Positions 1-11,300 of a DNA stretch of 64,000 nucleotides are shown here, in pieces. The notes beneath the pieces are model-generated. The model was given only the letters and a program-made list of their open reading frames with translations. It did not search any database and was not told the origin of the DNA. Positions within the stretch are counted from its first letter, which is position 1. Each line of letters opens with the position of its first letter. A program made the translations under genes and the position numbers. Source of the DNA: Chrysogorgia sp. JL179-B06 (taxonomy: Eukaryota; Cnidaria; Anthozoa; Scleralcyonacea; Chrysogorgiidae); the NCBI GenBank assembly GCA_035772405.1, contig JAYKKM010000416.1, positions 2,688,501 to 2,752,500 on the forward strand, written 5' to 3'.

Positions 1-2264
1 TCGCGCTCGATCTTGTAGCCATTCAGGGCCGTTCCACCATAGGTTGTTGTGGTTCACAGGTCCGCCTCTGCTTCCAAGATCTGCCGGATTTTCTAGGGTC
101 GGTACATGTCTCCACGACACGTGCTCATGTTCTCGGATTTTCCTCACACGGTTACCCACGAACTCTTTGTACTCGCCGGCAGCCCCTCGGATCCAATGCA
201 ATGCCACGGTGCTGTCCAGCCAGCAATGTACATCTGTCACCAGATATCCCTGCAGCGCCTCTTGGACATTGTTGACTAAGCTGACGGCCATATGAGCTGA
301 CACCAATTCTAAGCGTGGAATGGTCAGCCCTTGTTTGGCTAACCGTGCTTTAGCTGCCACAAGCCCTTGGTATACCTGTGTCGACTGGGTAACCACGGCG
401 TAAACGGAAGCTGCAACTCCTTTTCCGCTGGCATCCCCAAAGGCGTGGAGCGAGATGTTGTCGACTGGGCCTTGAATCCGAATCAAGGATCTTGGGACGT
501 CCACTTGCGAGGGGAGCTGACTTTCCCATTTCAGCCATTTGCGTTCCAATTCTTTGGACAATGGTGCGTCCCAAGCGCACTTCTGGTTGCAGGCCTCGCG
601 ATAAAGTAGCTTTCCACCTAGCGTGATTGGTGAAACCAAACCCAACGGGTCGTATATTCTAGCCACCTTCCCGAGAATTCCCCTTTTGGTAGGTTGGGCA
701 ACTTCCTTTGGAAATGTGACTCCAATGGTGTCGTTTACCTTGTTCCAGTGCAGTCCTAGGAGACCACATTCGCCAGTTTGGAGGCCCAGCTGTTGTTTGG
801 CATAACTCATGTTTCCGTCACGTTCAGGGATTTCGGATGTTTCCACTTCTTTCTCGTTGGAATTCCACTTGTGCAACTGAAAGGAAGCTTTGTTGAAGAT
901 CTCGGTCGCAGCAACTTTCATTTCCAATGCTTCTTGAATAGTTTGTCCTCCCGTTAAGAGGTCGTGAACGTAAAGGCTGTGTTCGATTTCTTCCACGTCC
1001 TTGGTATGATCAGCTCGGCAGATATCGAGGTGGTGCTTTATCACTCCTCCCAGCAGGAACGGAGATGGTCCTAATCCAAACAGCGCTCTCGTGAAGCGTA
1101 AGGTACGCACTCGTTGGAGATCCTTTCCATCCAGCCAATGAAATTTGAGGGCATCTCGGTCTTCAGCTCGAATTCGCACTTGAAGGAACGCCTTCTTGAT
1201 ATCTCCAGCTAAGGCAACCGCGCGAAACCTACCTCGTACCAATACTTTCCATAACTGGTTCTGAAGTGGTGGTCCAACATGGAGGCAGTCATTTAAGGAA
1301 GGTGTTGATTCGTTAGATCTGGCCGACGCGTCGTAAACGATTCGCAGTTTCGTAGATTGGGAGCTTTCTCTAACAACTGCTTTATGAGGAATGTAAAATT
1401 CTGTCCCTGTAGCAGGCATTTCTGCATCCTCCACGATTCCTTCTTCCAACTGACCTTGAATGATGACATCGTAATCGTCCATCATCCCCGTCCTTTTTAG
1501 GCGATGCACAAGGGTTCCAAGACGTTTCAAGCTTCCTCCTTTGTTGGTTGGTAAGGGTGGATGGTTCCCTTTCCAAGGGAGCCCGGTTTCATACCACCCC
1601 TCTGGACTGCGTTGGAGTTGCTCTAGGAATTCAGCATGCACGATGTTTTGATCTCTACTGGGCGTGTCCTCTAACCCAAGGACATCCATTCTGCACAACT
1701 CTTCATAATCGGACACCATGGTTTGCGTCAGGAACATGTTTTCCATGTTAGCTTCTTTACCCGTGGACATGATTGTCCAACCAAACTTGGTACGCTCAGC
1801 TACAGGCTCTCCCATAGCCTCGGTTCGTTGGTCTCCAGATGTCTTTATCTTTGTGTACTCGTTCGCACCCAGTATCATATGGACGGGAAGTACGCTCTTT
1901 GTATCGGTATCTTCCATGACCACTCCCTTTAGATGGGCGAATTTCTTCAGCATGCTGGCATAATTAGGGTTGTTTAGCGACAACAGTTCTCCTCTTTCTA
2001 CTTTTGTGACGCATACCGGAATTACACAGTCCCCTTTCGTGTTGCTCACCGTCAGATTGTAAACTTCGATGTTCTTGGTGACAGTTCCCATTATGGTTTG
2101 TATACGACGCTTTATCGTGCGTTTTGGCTTGGGTTTCAAAAGATCCAATAGAAAGGCCGAGGCGTACGAATCAGTTGCACCGGTGTCTAGCAGCGCTCGA
2201 CACTTCAAACCATTCACGTCAACGATTACCACCGGGTGGCATACATTCTCTCCTTCGTGGGTCC
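1..2264 (-). CDS. BEL/Pao Pol polyprotein (partial; protease, RT, RNase H)
   Basis: This frame has no stop codon from about 2264 to position 1. In order it shows an aspartic protease motif (DTGATDSY, near 2180), a Pao-type region, the RT core (RIVYDAS near 1335; DIKKAFLQV near 1190; LFGLGPSP near 1070) and an RNase H-like part (FGDASGKG near 430; CWLDSTVALHW near 225). The polymerase motif usually read as YVDD is YVHD here: the codon at 964-966 gives His where the first catalytic Asp is expected. The frame differs by -1 from the gag frame just upstream. It makes retrotransposon replication proteins; in this copy the polymerase is probably dead. Confidence 0.9.
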
Positions 2265-3517
2265 CTCTTGGTCGCATATGGAAGAGTGATGTTTTTTCTT
2301 GCAATGTTGGCAGACTGTGCGGCTTTGACACTGGGCTGCTCGGTGTCTGCTCCCCATGCAGTTGAAACACAACCTTTTCTCTTGCAACCTTTGTTTCCGG
2401 TCCGCGGGGGATTTAACCACTTGACACTTTGCAGACTTGTGGTCCACGTCATCGCAGTACACACACCCTCGGGGCTGAACATTCTCTTGTCGCGTTTGGA
2501 AACTTCTGTTTCGTGGCGGTGGTTTCTCCTCGAGGACCTCGATGGGGTGGATTTCTTTCCAGGTTCGCAGTGCTTTGATTAACTGGGGAAAGTCCCACGA
2601 TTGCCATCCCACTTGCCCCCTGACCAAATCTGGCTTTATCCCCTTGAGTTTGTTCAGGACGCTACGTACCATACCCCAGCACTCCTTAAGTTTTCCTAAG
2701 CTTTCTAACGACTGTACGTTGTAGGTTAACGTGTGGTAAAACTGGTGGATCTTTTCAGGTTTAGTTCCCGTGATAATTGGTAAGGCCATTATGTTATCGA
2801 TGTAAGCATTTATTATTTCACTTACGATGCCATATTCGGTCTTCAAAATGTTCTTTGCGCGTTCGTAGCCCTCAGTCGTAAACGGCAATCCATCAATGGC
2901 TTCTCTGATTTTGGGTTCAACCAACTCTTTCAAGTAGGCAAATTTGGTTACCGCTGGTCCGCTACCATATCTATCGAGTCGATCTCGGCTTCGAACTTGT
3001 TCCAAAATGGTAGCCATTTCTCGAAGGTTCCGTCGAACTTGGTTATGACAAGTTTTGGCAACTTCACGCGTTCTTTCCCTTCAGGTTTAGTCGTAGCTTG
3101 ACTTGAGTATTGGCTTTTCTTTTCCATCGCTATTTTCTGCTCTAGCTGGAGTTTCTCGAACTTCAACTGCTCTTCACGTTGATGCGCAACTAAGATGTCT
3201 TCGTTTGCTTTCTTCTCACGCTCTTTCTTCGCCGCAGCTTCGTCTAGGTAGCGTTGTAAATTAGTGATTTCGATATCAGCTTCGTCGATCCTCTCTTCGA
3301 TTTCTTTGCCCCAATTTCCGACTTGTTCGATGTCTTCACCACTATCCAGTTTAGCTTGTTCAGCTTCTATCTTTAGCTCTTCTATTGCGCCTACGATGGT
3401 GCGCAAAATATCTCTATGGCGTTTTATCTTTTCGGGGTTTTCCTTCTCCATTATGGCCTTTGTTTTGTTTAGGGTTAGCTGCAATAACTGCAGCTTTCCC
3501 TTCAGTTTATCCTCCAT
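2226..3517 (-). pseudogene. BEL/Pao gag, frameshifted
   Basis: The first ATG of the frame is at 3517. The N-terminal part (3517 to about 2960) has a lysine/glutamate-rich coiled-coil-like region and ends in the conserved gag segment KLPKLVITKFDG...WLPFWNKFEAEID. The following homologous segment (VTKFAYLKELVEPK...GYERAKNIL) is in another frame, which continues to 2226. Two zinc knuckles sit near its end: CVYCDDVDHKSAKC, and CFNCMGSRHRAAQC followed by CQHCKKKHHSSIC. The break coincides with an imperfect 8-bp tandem duplication (AGCGGACC then AGCGGTAACC on the minus strand). Without the extra 8 bp the two parts would be in one frame, so this is a mutation and not a design feature. Confidence 0.85.
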
Positions 3518-3543
3518 CACCGGTTTACTGAGTTCTTCTCACA

Positions 3544-3561
3544 ATCCCGTCGGAGGTGCCA
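3544..3561 (-). other. Primer-binding site of the BEL/Pao element
   Basis: Three bases inside the LTR end the minus strand reads TGGCACCTCCGACGGGAT. This is the form expected of an 18-nt complement to a tRNA 3' end finishing in CCA. The deduced tRNA 3' part also folds as a T arm plus acceptor strand. I cannot name the tRNA. Confidence 0.6.
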
Positions 3562-3564
3562 CTG

Positions 3565-3804
3565 TGTTGCGAATGCAGTAAAGTACCGCGGCTTCTACGC
3601 AAACTATCACAATCAAGGTTTATATTTTGAATCGTTGTTGAAGAACTCTCAACTCACTCACTGTCTTTCACACTGTTTACGCTATCTCACTTAGTTTCAT
3701 ATTTCGCACGCCACTCCCTCAAACTTCCGCTCTGACTCTCATCACTCACCACAACCTAACATAACAATAATAATCTATAATAAGTGTTCACGCAATTCCC
3801 AACA
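3565..3804 (-). repeat. 5' LTR of the BEL/Pao element
   Basis: On the minus strand the segment begins TGTTGGGAATTGCG and ends GAATGCGAACA-like with TGCATTCGCAACA, giving the short inverted ends TGTTG/CAACA. It lies directly before the primer site and 48 bp before the gag ATG. At 240 bp it is short but normal for this superfamily. A TATA-like TATAAACC occurs late in the repeat. Confidence 0.8.
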
Positions 3805-4282
3805 GTTGTCGTCAGTGTCGCGCGAAGTCGGCAATGAGGGGAGCGGGGCGAGTTTTGATCTCCTTCTCGTTGCCAACCATATAAGCAATTAATCTTTACA
3901 TTTGGGCTGCCTATGTTTATATAGCTACTAAATTTTGTCCCGGGGCTTTGTCACTTCGTTGACCGTCTGGCTTTGTGGCATCAGCATCATGTAGTTATAT
4001 CTTTATCTTGCTTTTTCGTGGTAAAATCGTTCTACCTTCTTGAATATATATATTTTGAGGTCATAGGTAGAGTTTTAAAACCTTTTTCTGCTGTAAAAAT
4101 ACATTCAACGAGAGATCGTCAGAGACGCTGCGGGTCTGTCCTCTCAACGAACTTTAACGGCTTTTGCCATGATTTTTGTCCAGTAAACAAAGATTGTGAA
4201 TGGTTGATCATAAGCTATCCCAATTCCTATTGGTTAATCATGAACGCAAACTTCAGGCCAATATCCTGTTTAACCTGTTTTT
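3805..4282. other. Unassigned sequence upstream of the LTR
   Basis: I see no coding region, RNA gene or clear repeat here. It is the flank into which the BEL element inserted. Confidence 0.4.
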
Positions 4283-4602
4283 CGTTTGAACAAGTTGTTC
4301 ACGCTTGTTGAGTTGTTGGAACAACGTAAAACAACTTGTTGACCCAACAACGTTGTTCACACATGATATAACATGTTGTTCAAGCATGATGAAGTAACAA
4401 GGCCGAACAACCATGTTACAACAACAATGAACATGGTTGTGCTATCAATGATGTTTTTCCCTGTCCCAACAACCATTGTTGGTTGAACAATACTGAACAA
4501 TGTTGTTGGAACAATGATGAACAACATTGTTCGTTCAACAATGTTGTTCACGCATGATAGCCGCCTTGTTACAGTATTGTTCAGCCAACAACATTGCAAC
4601 AA
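4283..4602. repeat. Palindromic AACAA/TTGTT repeat field
   Basis: About 320 bp consist of irregularly spaced short palindromes built from AACAA and TTGTT, such as AACAACGTTGTT, AACATGTTGTT and AACAATGTTGTT, separated by CACGCATGATA-like spacers. Many pairs can fold on either strand. It looks like a degraded foldback element or tandem array; no target duplication was found. Confidence 0.6.
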
Positions 4603-4813
4603 CTTGTGCGATTTTTAGCTGTGTAGAAGGGTTTGACTTGGGTTTGACTCAGCCTAGAATAGGCTTTTCCGCAATTCCGTGGCGTTGGCTTTGGTGTTTA
4701 TATGGGGGTTGGGCCGGGCCACCTATTTTTCGTTTTCCCCTTTTAGTCCCCAGGCTCCTGTAATATAAATAAGCTCCGGAAACGAAAATCAAAATAGAAG
4801 GCCTAGTCTCACT

Positions 4814-5414
4814 CAGGGTTGGTAGTTTGGCCTTTTTGAGGCCAAATAACTCTATTTTGGCTTCTTTTTTTCATGGTTGGCCTTGAAAAAAAAGTTTGGC
4901 CTTTTAGCTACTTTTTGGCCTCTTTTCATTTCAAATAAATTTTTAAAAAATTTATCAATCTTTTATAAAAGTTTAGGTGGTTCGTTTTATAATAGTTTAG
5001 CTTCGTCAATAGTTGGGAATTAAAAACTATATCTATTGACTCAGAGATACAGAGGTAGCTTGTCATGTGGTAGCAAGTGCACACTAGTCAAGTAGTCAAC
5101 ACATTAGCTATATGAATAAAACTGAACAATGTCAATGTCAATAACTAATAAGAATAACTTTTGCTTTATTTGTTTTATTGAACTAACCCTACGGCCCAAT
5201 GAGCGTTACACAACCATTCAAAATCATTCGGTTAACCTCTTTTTGCTAACATCGAGGAAAAAAAATTCCTGGGCACGAGTTTGCAATTTAATTTGGCCTC
5301 TTTTAGCTTTTTTTTGGCCTCTTTAGAAAAATTGTAGTTTGGCCTCTTTTGTAGATTTTGGCCTCTTTTTGATAGCTATTTGGCTCCGAGCATGCGCAGG
5401 ACCTACCAACCCTG
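4814..5414. mobile_element. Non-autonomous hAT-type element (8-bp TSD GTCTCACT)
   Basis: Ends are perfect 12-bp inverted repeats CAGGGTTGGTAG and CTACCAACCCTG. They are flanked by identical 8-bp duplications GTCTCACT at 4806-4813 and 5415-5422. The 601-bp interior is rich in TTTGGCCTC repeats and has no credible coding region. Terminal CAGGG plus an 8-bp TSD is typical of hAT elements. Confidence 0.92.
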
Positions 5415-5422
5415 GTCTCACT

Positions 5423-7003
5423 TGTTTGACGTTGTTTGACCCGGTGTGAACAATCTTGGTCTTAATATCATACGGCTGTTGAACATTTGGTAGTTAGAAT
5501 CGAACACCGTAAGGAGAAAGCAGCCTCAGAGTACTTGGATTCTATGATGTTTACCGGTATTAAATTGTTTGACGTTTATAATAATAGTTGAATGCAGAGA
5601 GAAAGGGGAAACGCATCACTTTAGGAAAACATTTGGATTAAAAAGTAAGCAATTCTATTGACATATTGTTCATTCAAGGTGGCGGTTGTTATATCATTGT
5701 GACTGTGTTGTTGTGGGGTGGTGTGTATTAAATTTCCTCACTTTCCTAGCTGTTATCATTGCTTAAGTATTAAAGTTTATATCATACTGGGTCTCTCAGA
5801 CATATGTATCACTAATCGTATTCAGCAATTTATCAAGGCATCCCAATATCGTCATGGTTTCTGTAGCTATAATGACGAAATTAAATTTAATACTGCTACT
5901 AATTGTTATATTTGAAAGCAACGTTTTTTTGGGTGAAGTTTCATACAAATATCTCGAATTTAAAACAGCCCTAACCCTGAACCTAATACTGACCCTAACT
6001 CTTACGATATTAAATGACTGTTTTCTTTTAGAAATAACAGCTGATTTTAATTTCGAATTTTACTACCGATAGCACATTTCGGAGCAATTCTAGAATACCC
6101 TGCCACTTTTGAAACCGCATTTAAAGGCAGAAATAGAAACCAGGTTGCTCTAAAATCTCTTTAAATATAATGTCGAAGGTTTATATTGTGTATACTTGTT
6201 GATAGTTATCAAATTAAATGGGGTTTTAAAGTAGAACGAAGCAATTGTATATGATGAACTTTCCGTAATTTGACTCTTTTAGTGGACGGGTATTCTAGAC
6301 TGTGCCAATAGTCTATGTGACGTCATTTCGGGATTTATATGTGCTGTATAAACTAACACTGATGATTTTTACGAAATTGAAAATGAGTTCCTTGACCTTG
6401 CTGTTTGATTGATTCTGTGGTATTTTATAAATGTCAATAATGTTCATCTGTGGCCAAGCACCAATATTGTCACACAACTGGTATGAAAAACACTAGATAT
6501 TACATAAAAATGCTGTGTTGTGTAGGCAATGTAGAAATACAAATAAAAACTCTAAATGGTTGGTGTACTTCTGAATTATAGGTGAGGAGGTCTAACATGT
6601 ATAGTGACACACCAATTTTTAGAAATTATTGATTTGTATGAAATGCACTAGTGGATAATATAACATCAATTTCAACAAAGTTAGTTTGTTTGTGGTTGAT
6701 ATACACAAGAATGAGTGACAAGGCCAACCCCACCAGCATGATTACAAGGCCTCCTGCTTATAGTAGGCCACACTGGAAATCTGTCTGTTGCGTGTGTTGG
6801 AATAGGATCTTTTCTATGCAGCCTCCTGCTGAATTTCTTCCTCATTTTGAGCGGTTAAGAGCTCTAGCTTCCCAAGGTTGCTTTTGGGATCTATAGTACA
6901 CTTCTTCAATGATTTAGATACTGTATCATATAATTTTCTTAGCTTTATATCCCAGTTTCCTAGCTCCCCTTACTTAGTACTAGAACAACACTTTTGGCAA
7001 ATA
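5423..7003. other. 5' flank of the DUF229 gene with a dispersed repeat
   Basis: No recognised gene is present. Around 5935-6330 the sequence matches 47730-47915 in pieces, including CCCTAACTCTTACGATA, GAAATAACAGCTGATTTTAA and ACGTCATTTCGGGATTT, so this is a second copy of an interspersed repeat. Any 5' UTR exon of the DUF229 gene may lie here or inside the hAT element that follows. Confidence 0.5.
6711..6896 (+). CDS. Unrecognised 61-residue open frame with CCVCW motif
   Basis: I do not recognise this protein. From the ATG at 6711 the frame reads a Pro/Arg-rich start, then KSVCCVCWNRIFSMQPP and a short hydrophobic/basic C-terminus ending CFWDL. The residue mix looks more like a protein than the surrounding AT-rich DNA. 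There is no domain assignment, no splice support and no second copy in the window, so it may be a chance frame or a decayed exon. Confidence 0.2.
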   Translation: MSDKANPTSMITRPPAYSRPHWKSVCCVCWNRIFSMQPPAEFLPHFERLRALASQGCFWDL

Positions 7004-7011
7004 TCAATCAT

Positions 7012-8044
7012 TAGGGATGCACCGGAACATGGTTCAAGCTGGTTAGTTCCAGCCGGAACTCCGATTTTTCCAAGTTCCGGTTCCGGCAAGAACTTGTGCG
7101 ATTGGCTTGTCATAAAACTCAATTAATTCAGCCGAGTATAATTTATTTTATCTAAATCTGAATGCTGTCTTCAAATTTTACAGCAAATTAGAAGCGATAG
7201 CTTTTGCTAAATTGTATACATGCTTCTTCATACCTTTTGTAAGAGATAACCATGAATGTATGGTGGATTATTAAGCTTGTTAGCTGCTTTTATGCCGACG
7301 AATGCTGATCCATGAACAACTCTGAAGAGCATTGAATATTTCTCAATTATTCAGGTCAACAAAGTAGACAAAGGAAATGGAACAAAGACCACAAATATTA
7401 TCATATCTAAACACCCAGAAATTCTGGGCACCTGTCATGTGACCAGCCGATCCCAGGGCCATTTTCGCCGACCTTCCACCGTGGAGGCAAAATGCCCTGG
7501 GAACGAGGTTGCGTTCGGATTTGATTAGTGTAGTCCTTTATCATCACATGTTGTGAGTCCTTTGCCATCACATGTCCATAGAAATTCCTTTCACCAACCA
7601 ATAACAAACACACATACAATAACATGACCATTGCGTCATCTTGAGAGACAATGGAGCTTCCAAACCCCCTCTACTAACTATGCTAAGACTATGGCGTCAA
7701 CGCGACTAAAAACGGATCAACTATTAGGAAACAAAGGACTTTCTGGAGAATATTCAGTGCAGTATTCACATTTGATTGGACAAAAATGTTCATAATACCA
7801 GTAATGTTACCAAAAAGTTAAAACATTATAAAACTAGTTTTGTATGTAGTGGAAATATGAAGGACAATTTTAATAATTTTCTATCTGGTATTATTTAATT
7901 AGGGATTATTTTCACTTTTTGACCACTTAATTCCACAAGGACAATGTCAGACTAAGCTACCTTATCTGCCTACTGGTTCAAACGGAAAGATACTACCCTG
8001 ATAACCGGTTCCGGCCAGTTAAATTTGGTTCCGCTGCATCCCTA
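7012..8044. mobile_element. Non-autonomous hAT-type element (8-bp TSD TCAATCAT)
   Basis: The ends TAGGGATGCACCGGAAC and (reversed) TAGGGATGCAGCGGAAC form inverted repeats. Exact 8-bp duplications TCAATCAT lie at 7004-7011 and 8045-8052. The repeated motif GTTCCGGTTCCGGC continues the terminal region inward. The interior includes a smaller inverted sequence around CCAGGGC...GCCCTGGGAACGAGG (about 7454-7510), possibly a nested element. No transposase is seen. Confidence 0.9.
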
Positions 8045-8273
8045 TCAATCATCATTTATCCTTGATTCCTAACCACATGACCGCTCCATGATTGTACAGT
8101 TCAACACTTTGCTCTGTTCAAGATGTCAATCACAATGTCAAAGATATTCTGCTCCCATTTATTTTCAAAATGCTGTGCAGGAAAAGCACTAACTATGCTA
8201 AAAAGATCCTGCAGTTCGGTATTTGCAGTATGTGTATTTTTCTTAACTGAGGTTTAATCTCTTTTTTTGCAGG

Positions 8274-8375
8274 ATGATACGGAATTTATATAGATTATAT
8301 ATCTTTGTGATAATTGTTGTGGCAGTCATCGTTCTCACTATCTATAAATTAGAACATAATATAGTCTCTCATCAG
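8274..8375 (+). CDS. DUF229 gene, coding exon 1 (signal anchor)
   Basis: The acceptor TTTTTTTGCAG ends at 8272 and the ATG follows after one base. The exon encodes 34 residues: a short basic start (MIRNLYRLY), then the membrane helix IFVIIVVAVIVLTIY, then KLEHN. It ends in CAG with donor GTATGT. Phase 0. Confidence 0.88.
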
Positions 8376-11300
8376 GTATGTTATCAAAATGGTGTGCTGT
8401 GTACATGTAGGTAGTGTTTTATCATATATACAACTGAAGTCTAAATTACCGTATTTAACCCTTTATGTCCCAGAGGTTACAAGTACAGTACCGAACTTTT
8501 CCTGATAACATATCAACAAATACCAAGCATAAATTTATTGAAGTAATGAGAATAATGGAAATGACCACCAAAGATATAAAATTGACATGTTTTTAAAACA
8601 ACTTCTCCCAATTCTAGCACGATATATAACAAATGTTTGGAGACCAATAAGGAGAATTTGTATGCTGACACTCAGGGCTTAACTTTTTCCTGTCCGGCTG
8701 AAAAACATCCAAAATTGAACAACCTCTTTGTTCTATTCATATCTCTGGAAATAACTGTAACTGTTGTGAAAGCTATACATGTTATGAAAGCCCAATAAAC
8801 CGACTGTTACCAATGCTTTTGAATTTTCTGAACAAGACACATTATGTTAATATAAATTAGCATTAATTATCATAAATCAGGTTGAAAAACTTCCATTTTT
8901 CTAGAAAATGCCATCTTGCATGCCTGCGTAGCATCATGAAAATTCGAAATGCCACCAATTGCAGAGTTGTTTATCAGGGACCGCGGAGCAGGGGGGCTGG
9001 GGGGGGGGGGTGGCCCAATAATTTTCCGAACATGTGATTTTTATATAGTGATTTTTATATAGCCCTAATTATAGCGTTCGCTAGCCCCCCCAATCCAAAA
9101 ATTGTTCCGCGGTCCCTGTTTATGAAATCAGATCATGTGAGTGGATCTCGTGTGCCTGGCGCTTGTCGATTTTGAATCTTGCGTTACTGTGTTCCGTGTT
9201 TTTCGATTGACAACTTCAGGGGTCTTCTATGACCCCTTTTTACTGTGCCGGACAGGAAAGAGTAGTGTATATGACACGAAATTTTCAAAAAGTAGGAAAA
9301 AATGCTTTTTACCATTCCTTGATATCTTTTCTAGTTCCAGAGTTATAAAGATTTAAAGATCAAAATCAAGGTCAAATATGGCACAAACAAATTGCTGATT
9401 CAGCACAAATTATGACATATTGTTTGAATGTTAGTTTGGTGAATATTTAAATGAACTATAGCTCAGTTACTATGTGTCAGAATCAAATGAACCTTTGCAC
9501 ACATGGATAGTGCAAGATAAAACACAGTTGTAATGTCACTAATTTTGTTGTCAAGGTAACACTGTTGTACCCAGGCCCCTTGAACGGATTTTATAAAACA
9601 CACTGTATTTATCACTGGGGGTATAATTTTCAAATTATTATAGTACTATAAATGTATTTTAGACATGCATTGGTATGACAAGCACACGTCTGATATTATT
9701 TTATCCTTATCAAGACAGAGTAATTGAACTATGAAGGTGTTTTATAAAATCCGTTAAAGGGGCCTGGGTACAACAGTGTTACCTTCACAACAAAATTAGT
9801 GACATTATCAACTGTGTTTCATCTTGCACTATCTGTGTGCAAAGGTTCATTTGATTCTGACACATAGTAACTGAGTTATAGTTCATTTAAAGTGCCTATA
9901 TCACTTGTGGGATCTTTACATATTTATAGTAATTGGAACATTCTAAGAAGATTTGTAATATATCTTCTCAGGCGAAAATTTCATCTTCATGGACTTTTTT
10001 GCAGTTAAAGTTACCGGATATGACATCAAATGAGGAATTTTTGAAGCAAGAAACAAAAGAAAACTGATTTGCATTGCCTCATTTGATGTCATATCCGGTA
10101 ACTTTAACTGCAAAAAAGTCCATGAAGATGAAATTTTCGCCTGAGAAGATATAGTACAAATCTTCTTAGAATGTTCCAATTGCTATAAATATGTAAAGAT
10201 CCCACAAGTGATATAGGCACTTTAAACATTCACGAAACTAACATTCAAACAATATGACGTCATAATTTGTGCTGAATCAGCAATTTATTTGTGCCATATT
10301 TTCCCTTGATGTTGACATCTTTAAATTTTTATAACTCTGGAACTAGAAAAGATATCAAGGAATGGTAAACAGCATATCGTCCTTTTTTTGATGCTCTTTC
10401 AAATGAAGCAATAACAAATTTCATGTCATATACACTTGTAGTATTATACATATCTACAGTATATATGTACAACTGGACAGTTGTTCAAAAACCAATCAGT
10501 GGATCAGCACTAACCCAGGATTTACTTCTAATCTGCCATTTATTTCAGTATGATCTGAAACTTCTCTGGACAAAATTCTATATTTAACATGGACAAAATT
10601 CTATATTTTTGTGGCCCGAAAAACCATGGAAAAGTCCTAGAATTTTAAAGGGATAGTATACATATTAAACATGCATTTCCTCATTTTCGATTTTTTAGTC
10701 TATATAAATTGTTAGTTTAACTGACCTAAACTAGAAATACGAATTCGCAATAATCCCCTCGCCCGCCTTTTCTACCCCCCCCCCCCCCCCTACGGAATTT
10801 CTCCATCCATGGTGCCCAGACCTCGCACGCCGTGGCCGTGTATTTCTGTTTTGCAAAAATTCACAATTTCCAAAAGCCCGTTTCGTCGAAGAAATGTTTG
10901 AACGTTATCTCGGCCAATATTTAACCGATTTAAACTCTGAAAACAGATTTGGAATTAGCGAGTCAACATAAATAACATACGCGTTTACTATATTACGAGA
11001 ACGTGAGTACCCTTCGTAAAAACGGTTTATGTACTTAGAAATTAGTCGATTATAAACTGGTCACTTTATCGTATATTATTTTGAACGTTATGCACCAGTC
11101 AATTGAAACTACGGCCCCCCGACCCCCAACCAAACTTTAATAAAATATATCAAGATACAATATAAACAAATAAAATAATACGTAAATTTAACACGAAACG
11201 GGTATAGAAGTAATGCGAGCAACAAAGTCACAGCAACTTACAACAAAATTTGATTTCAACACATGTTAATTCGCAATATTTTGAATTGAACTTGAATTTA

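Larger units (their letters stand above)
1..3804 (-). mobile_element. BEL/Pao LTR retrotransposon, 5' part (cut by window edge)
   Basis: Read on the minus strand, a 240-bp LTR is followed by a tRNA-type primer site, then gag and then pol, which runs off the left edge of the window. The order LTR, gag with two CCHC-type zinc knuckles, DTG protease, reverse transcriptase and RNase H is that of BEL/Pao elements. The 3' end of pol and the 3' LTR are outside the window, so target duplication cannot be tested. Gag is broken across frames and the RT active site is altered, so this copy is not autonomous, although pol stays open for over 2.2 kb, which suggests recent decay. Confidence 0.93.
9262..10432. 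mobile_element. Outer palindromic element interrupted by two others
   Basis: The left arm (about 9262-9446) and right arm (about 10226-10432) are inverted copies sharing GTGTATATGACA, TACCATTCCTTGATATC and TTGCTGATTCAGCACAAATT. The arms would meet at a central TTAA, but two TTAA-flanked elements lie between them. No product is encoded. Confidence 0.75.
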
